NCBI GenBank assembly: GCA_038238115.1
Contig: JBBRYB010000164.1
Location: 1 to 5,204 of the forward strand
DNA: 5,204 nt
From: JBBRYB01 sp038238115
GTDB lineage: Bacteria > Actinomycetota > Actinomycetes > Propionibacteriales > Nocardioidaceae
Reading direction: 5' to 3'
Shown here piece after piece: positions 4,808 to 5,204 of this stretch (positions within the stretch are counted from its first letter, which is position 1; each line of letters starts with the position of its first letter). The notes beneath the pieces are model-generated. The model saw only the letters and a list, made by a program, of their open reading frames with translations, did no database searches and had not been told where the DNA came from. Made by a program: the position numbers and the translations under genes.

Positions 4808-5071
4808 ATGGACTTGCTAGGTTTCTGGTCGTATGTGCATGCCAACGACGAGGTAGACATGGGCCGGGTCACTCAGTTGGCTATTGACATCGTCGGCCAC
4901 TACCGGGCCATCACTGGCGAGTCGATCCGACTCTTCCTTGACCGCGACGATCTCCATTGGGGAGATCAGTGGCGGGAGCAGGTTGCTGAGGCGCTGTCGA
5001 ACGTTGCGTTCTTCATTCCCGTTGTGACGCCCCGCTACTTTCAGCGCGTCGAGAGCCGACGCGTAGACTGA
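4808..5071 (+). pseudogene. TIR-domain protein, truncated at the presumed catalytic glutamate
   Basis: From ATG 4808 the 87 residues form the N-terminal two thirds of a bacterial TIR domain: GFWSYVHANDE (strand A and BB-type start), GRVTQLAIDIVGHY (helix A), IRLFLDRDDLHWGDQWREQV (strand B, BB loop and helix B) and ALSNVAFFIPVVTPRYFQR (strand C). In intact relatives the next segment is S-x-x-C-R-x-E, whose Glu is the NAD+-cleaving residue. Here it reads VESRRVD followed by TGA, so Cys appears as Ser and Glu as Val, and the last strands and helices are absent. No other frame continues the domain after 5071. In-frame ATGs at 4775 and 4574 would add residues without domain character; no start has a good ribosome site. 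TIR domains act as NADases or signal-producing enzymes in Thoeris, TIR-STAND and related immunity systems. This copy is probably non-functional. Confidence 0.65.
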
Positions 5072-5123
5072 CGTCGCGTCTCGATATCGGGGTGCGCTCG
5101 CCTCTCGGGAATGAGACTGCAGC

Positions 5124-5204
5124 ATGAGTCGTCGTCCAGCCCGCTCTGCCCTCGCTTCGGCAATGGTCATGACCGGCGCCATCGCACTGTCCGCGGGGGG
5201 TGCC
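5124..5204 (+). CDS. Exported protein, N-terminal signal peptide only (partial, 3' end outside window)
   Basis: ATG 5124 opens a frame that runs to the window end and gives MSRRPARSALASAMVMTGAI then ALSAGGA: a basic n-region followed by a hydrophobic h-region, as in a Sec signal peptide. The arginine pair lacks the rest of a Tat motif. GAGA at 5113-5116 is 7 nt upstream and could be a weak ribosome site. The mature protein is out of the window, so its function, and whether it is a lipoprotein, cannot be judged. An overlapping ATG at 5111 is in a different frame with no protein-like sequence. The gene starts 52 nt after the TIR remnant's stop and probably marks the resumption of ordinary chromosomal genes. 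Confidence 0.6.
   Translation, partial: MSRRPARSALASAMVMTGAIALSAGGA

Noticed and set aside
1..5204. CRISPR array, IS element or integrase
   Set aside because: No regularly spaced repeats and no transposase or recombinase motifs were seen on either strand.

Overview
The window is high-GC DNA with GTG/TTG starts and protein families typical of actinomycetes (DUF402, SHOCT, molybdopterin-oxidoreductase membrane protein, VOC, actinobacterial-type TIR). A Streptomyces-like or related filamentous actinobacterium is the best guess. This rests on protein-family impressions and composition, not on any search.

Layout. The left edge (1-124) is the C-terminal tail of a GMC-family flavoprotein oxidoreductase. 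It is followed 9 nt later by a frameshifted, truncated N-terminal piece of a molybdopterin-dependent oxidoreductase membrane subunit (134-339). Next is a frameshifted DUF3883 nuclease-like fragment (347-555), a stretch with no recognisable gene (556-793), and a 23-codon orphan C-terminal stub (794-865). The stub's stop codon overlaps the start of an intact intracellular trypsin-like serine peptidase (862-1563, His45/Asp81/Ser172). After a hairpin-rich 248-nt gap comes an intact 288-residue protein (1812-2678). It has two winged-helix domains, a Gly/Asn-rich beta motif and a Gly-rich hydrophobic C-terminus. A strong 11-bp stem-loop (2839-2864) separates it from a convergent DUF402 gene (2885-3577, minus). 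To the right lie a VOC/glyoxalase remnant (minus), an intact SHOCT-domain small protein (3896-4255, plus), a start-less HEPN remnant carrying an RNRIAH motif (4313-4561, minus), a TIR domain cut off at its presumed catalytic glutamate (4808-5071, plus), and the first 27 codons of an exported protein (5124-5204).

Interpretation. Four genes look intact (peptidase, tandem-wHTH protein, DUF402, SHOCT). At least five other pieces are broken remnants. DUF3883/PD-(D/E)XK, trypsin-like peptidase, HEPN, TIR and wHTH families are recurrent parts of bacterial conflict or immunity systems, so the window reads as an eroded defence island or insertion hotspot beside metabolic genes. The most interesting surviving unit is the peptidase plus tandem-wHTH/GN-motif pair, which could be a small two-gene signalling or conflict module. 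That functional reading is inference; the domain and motif observations are direct.
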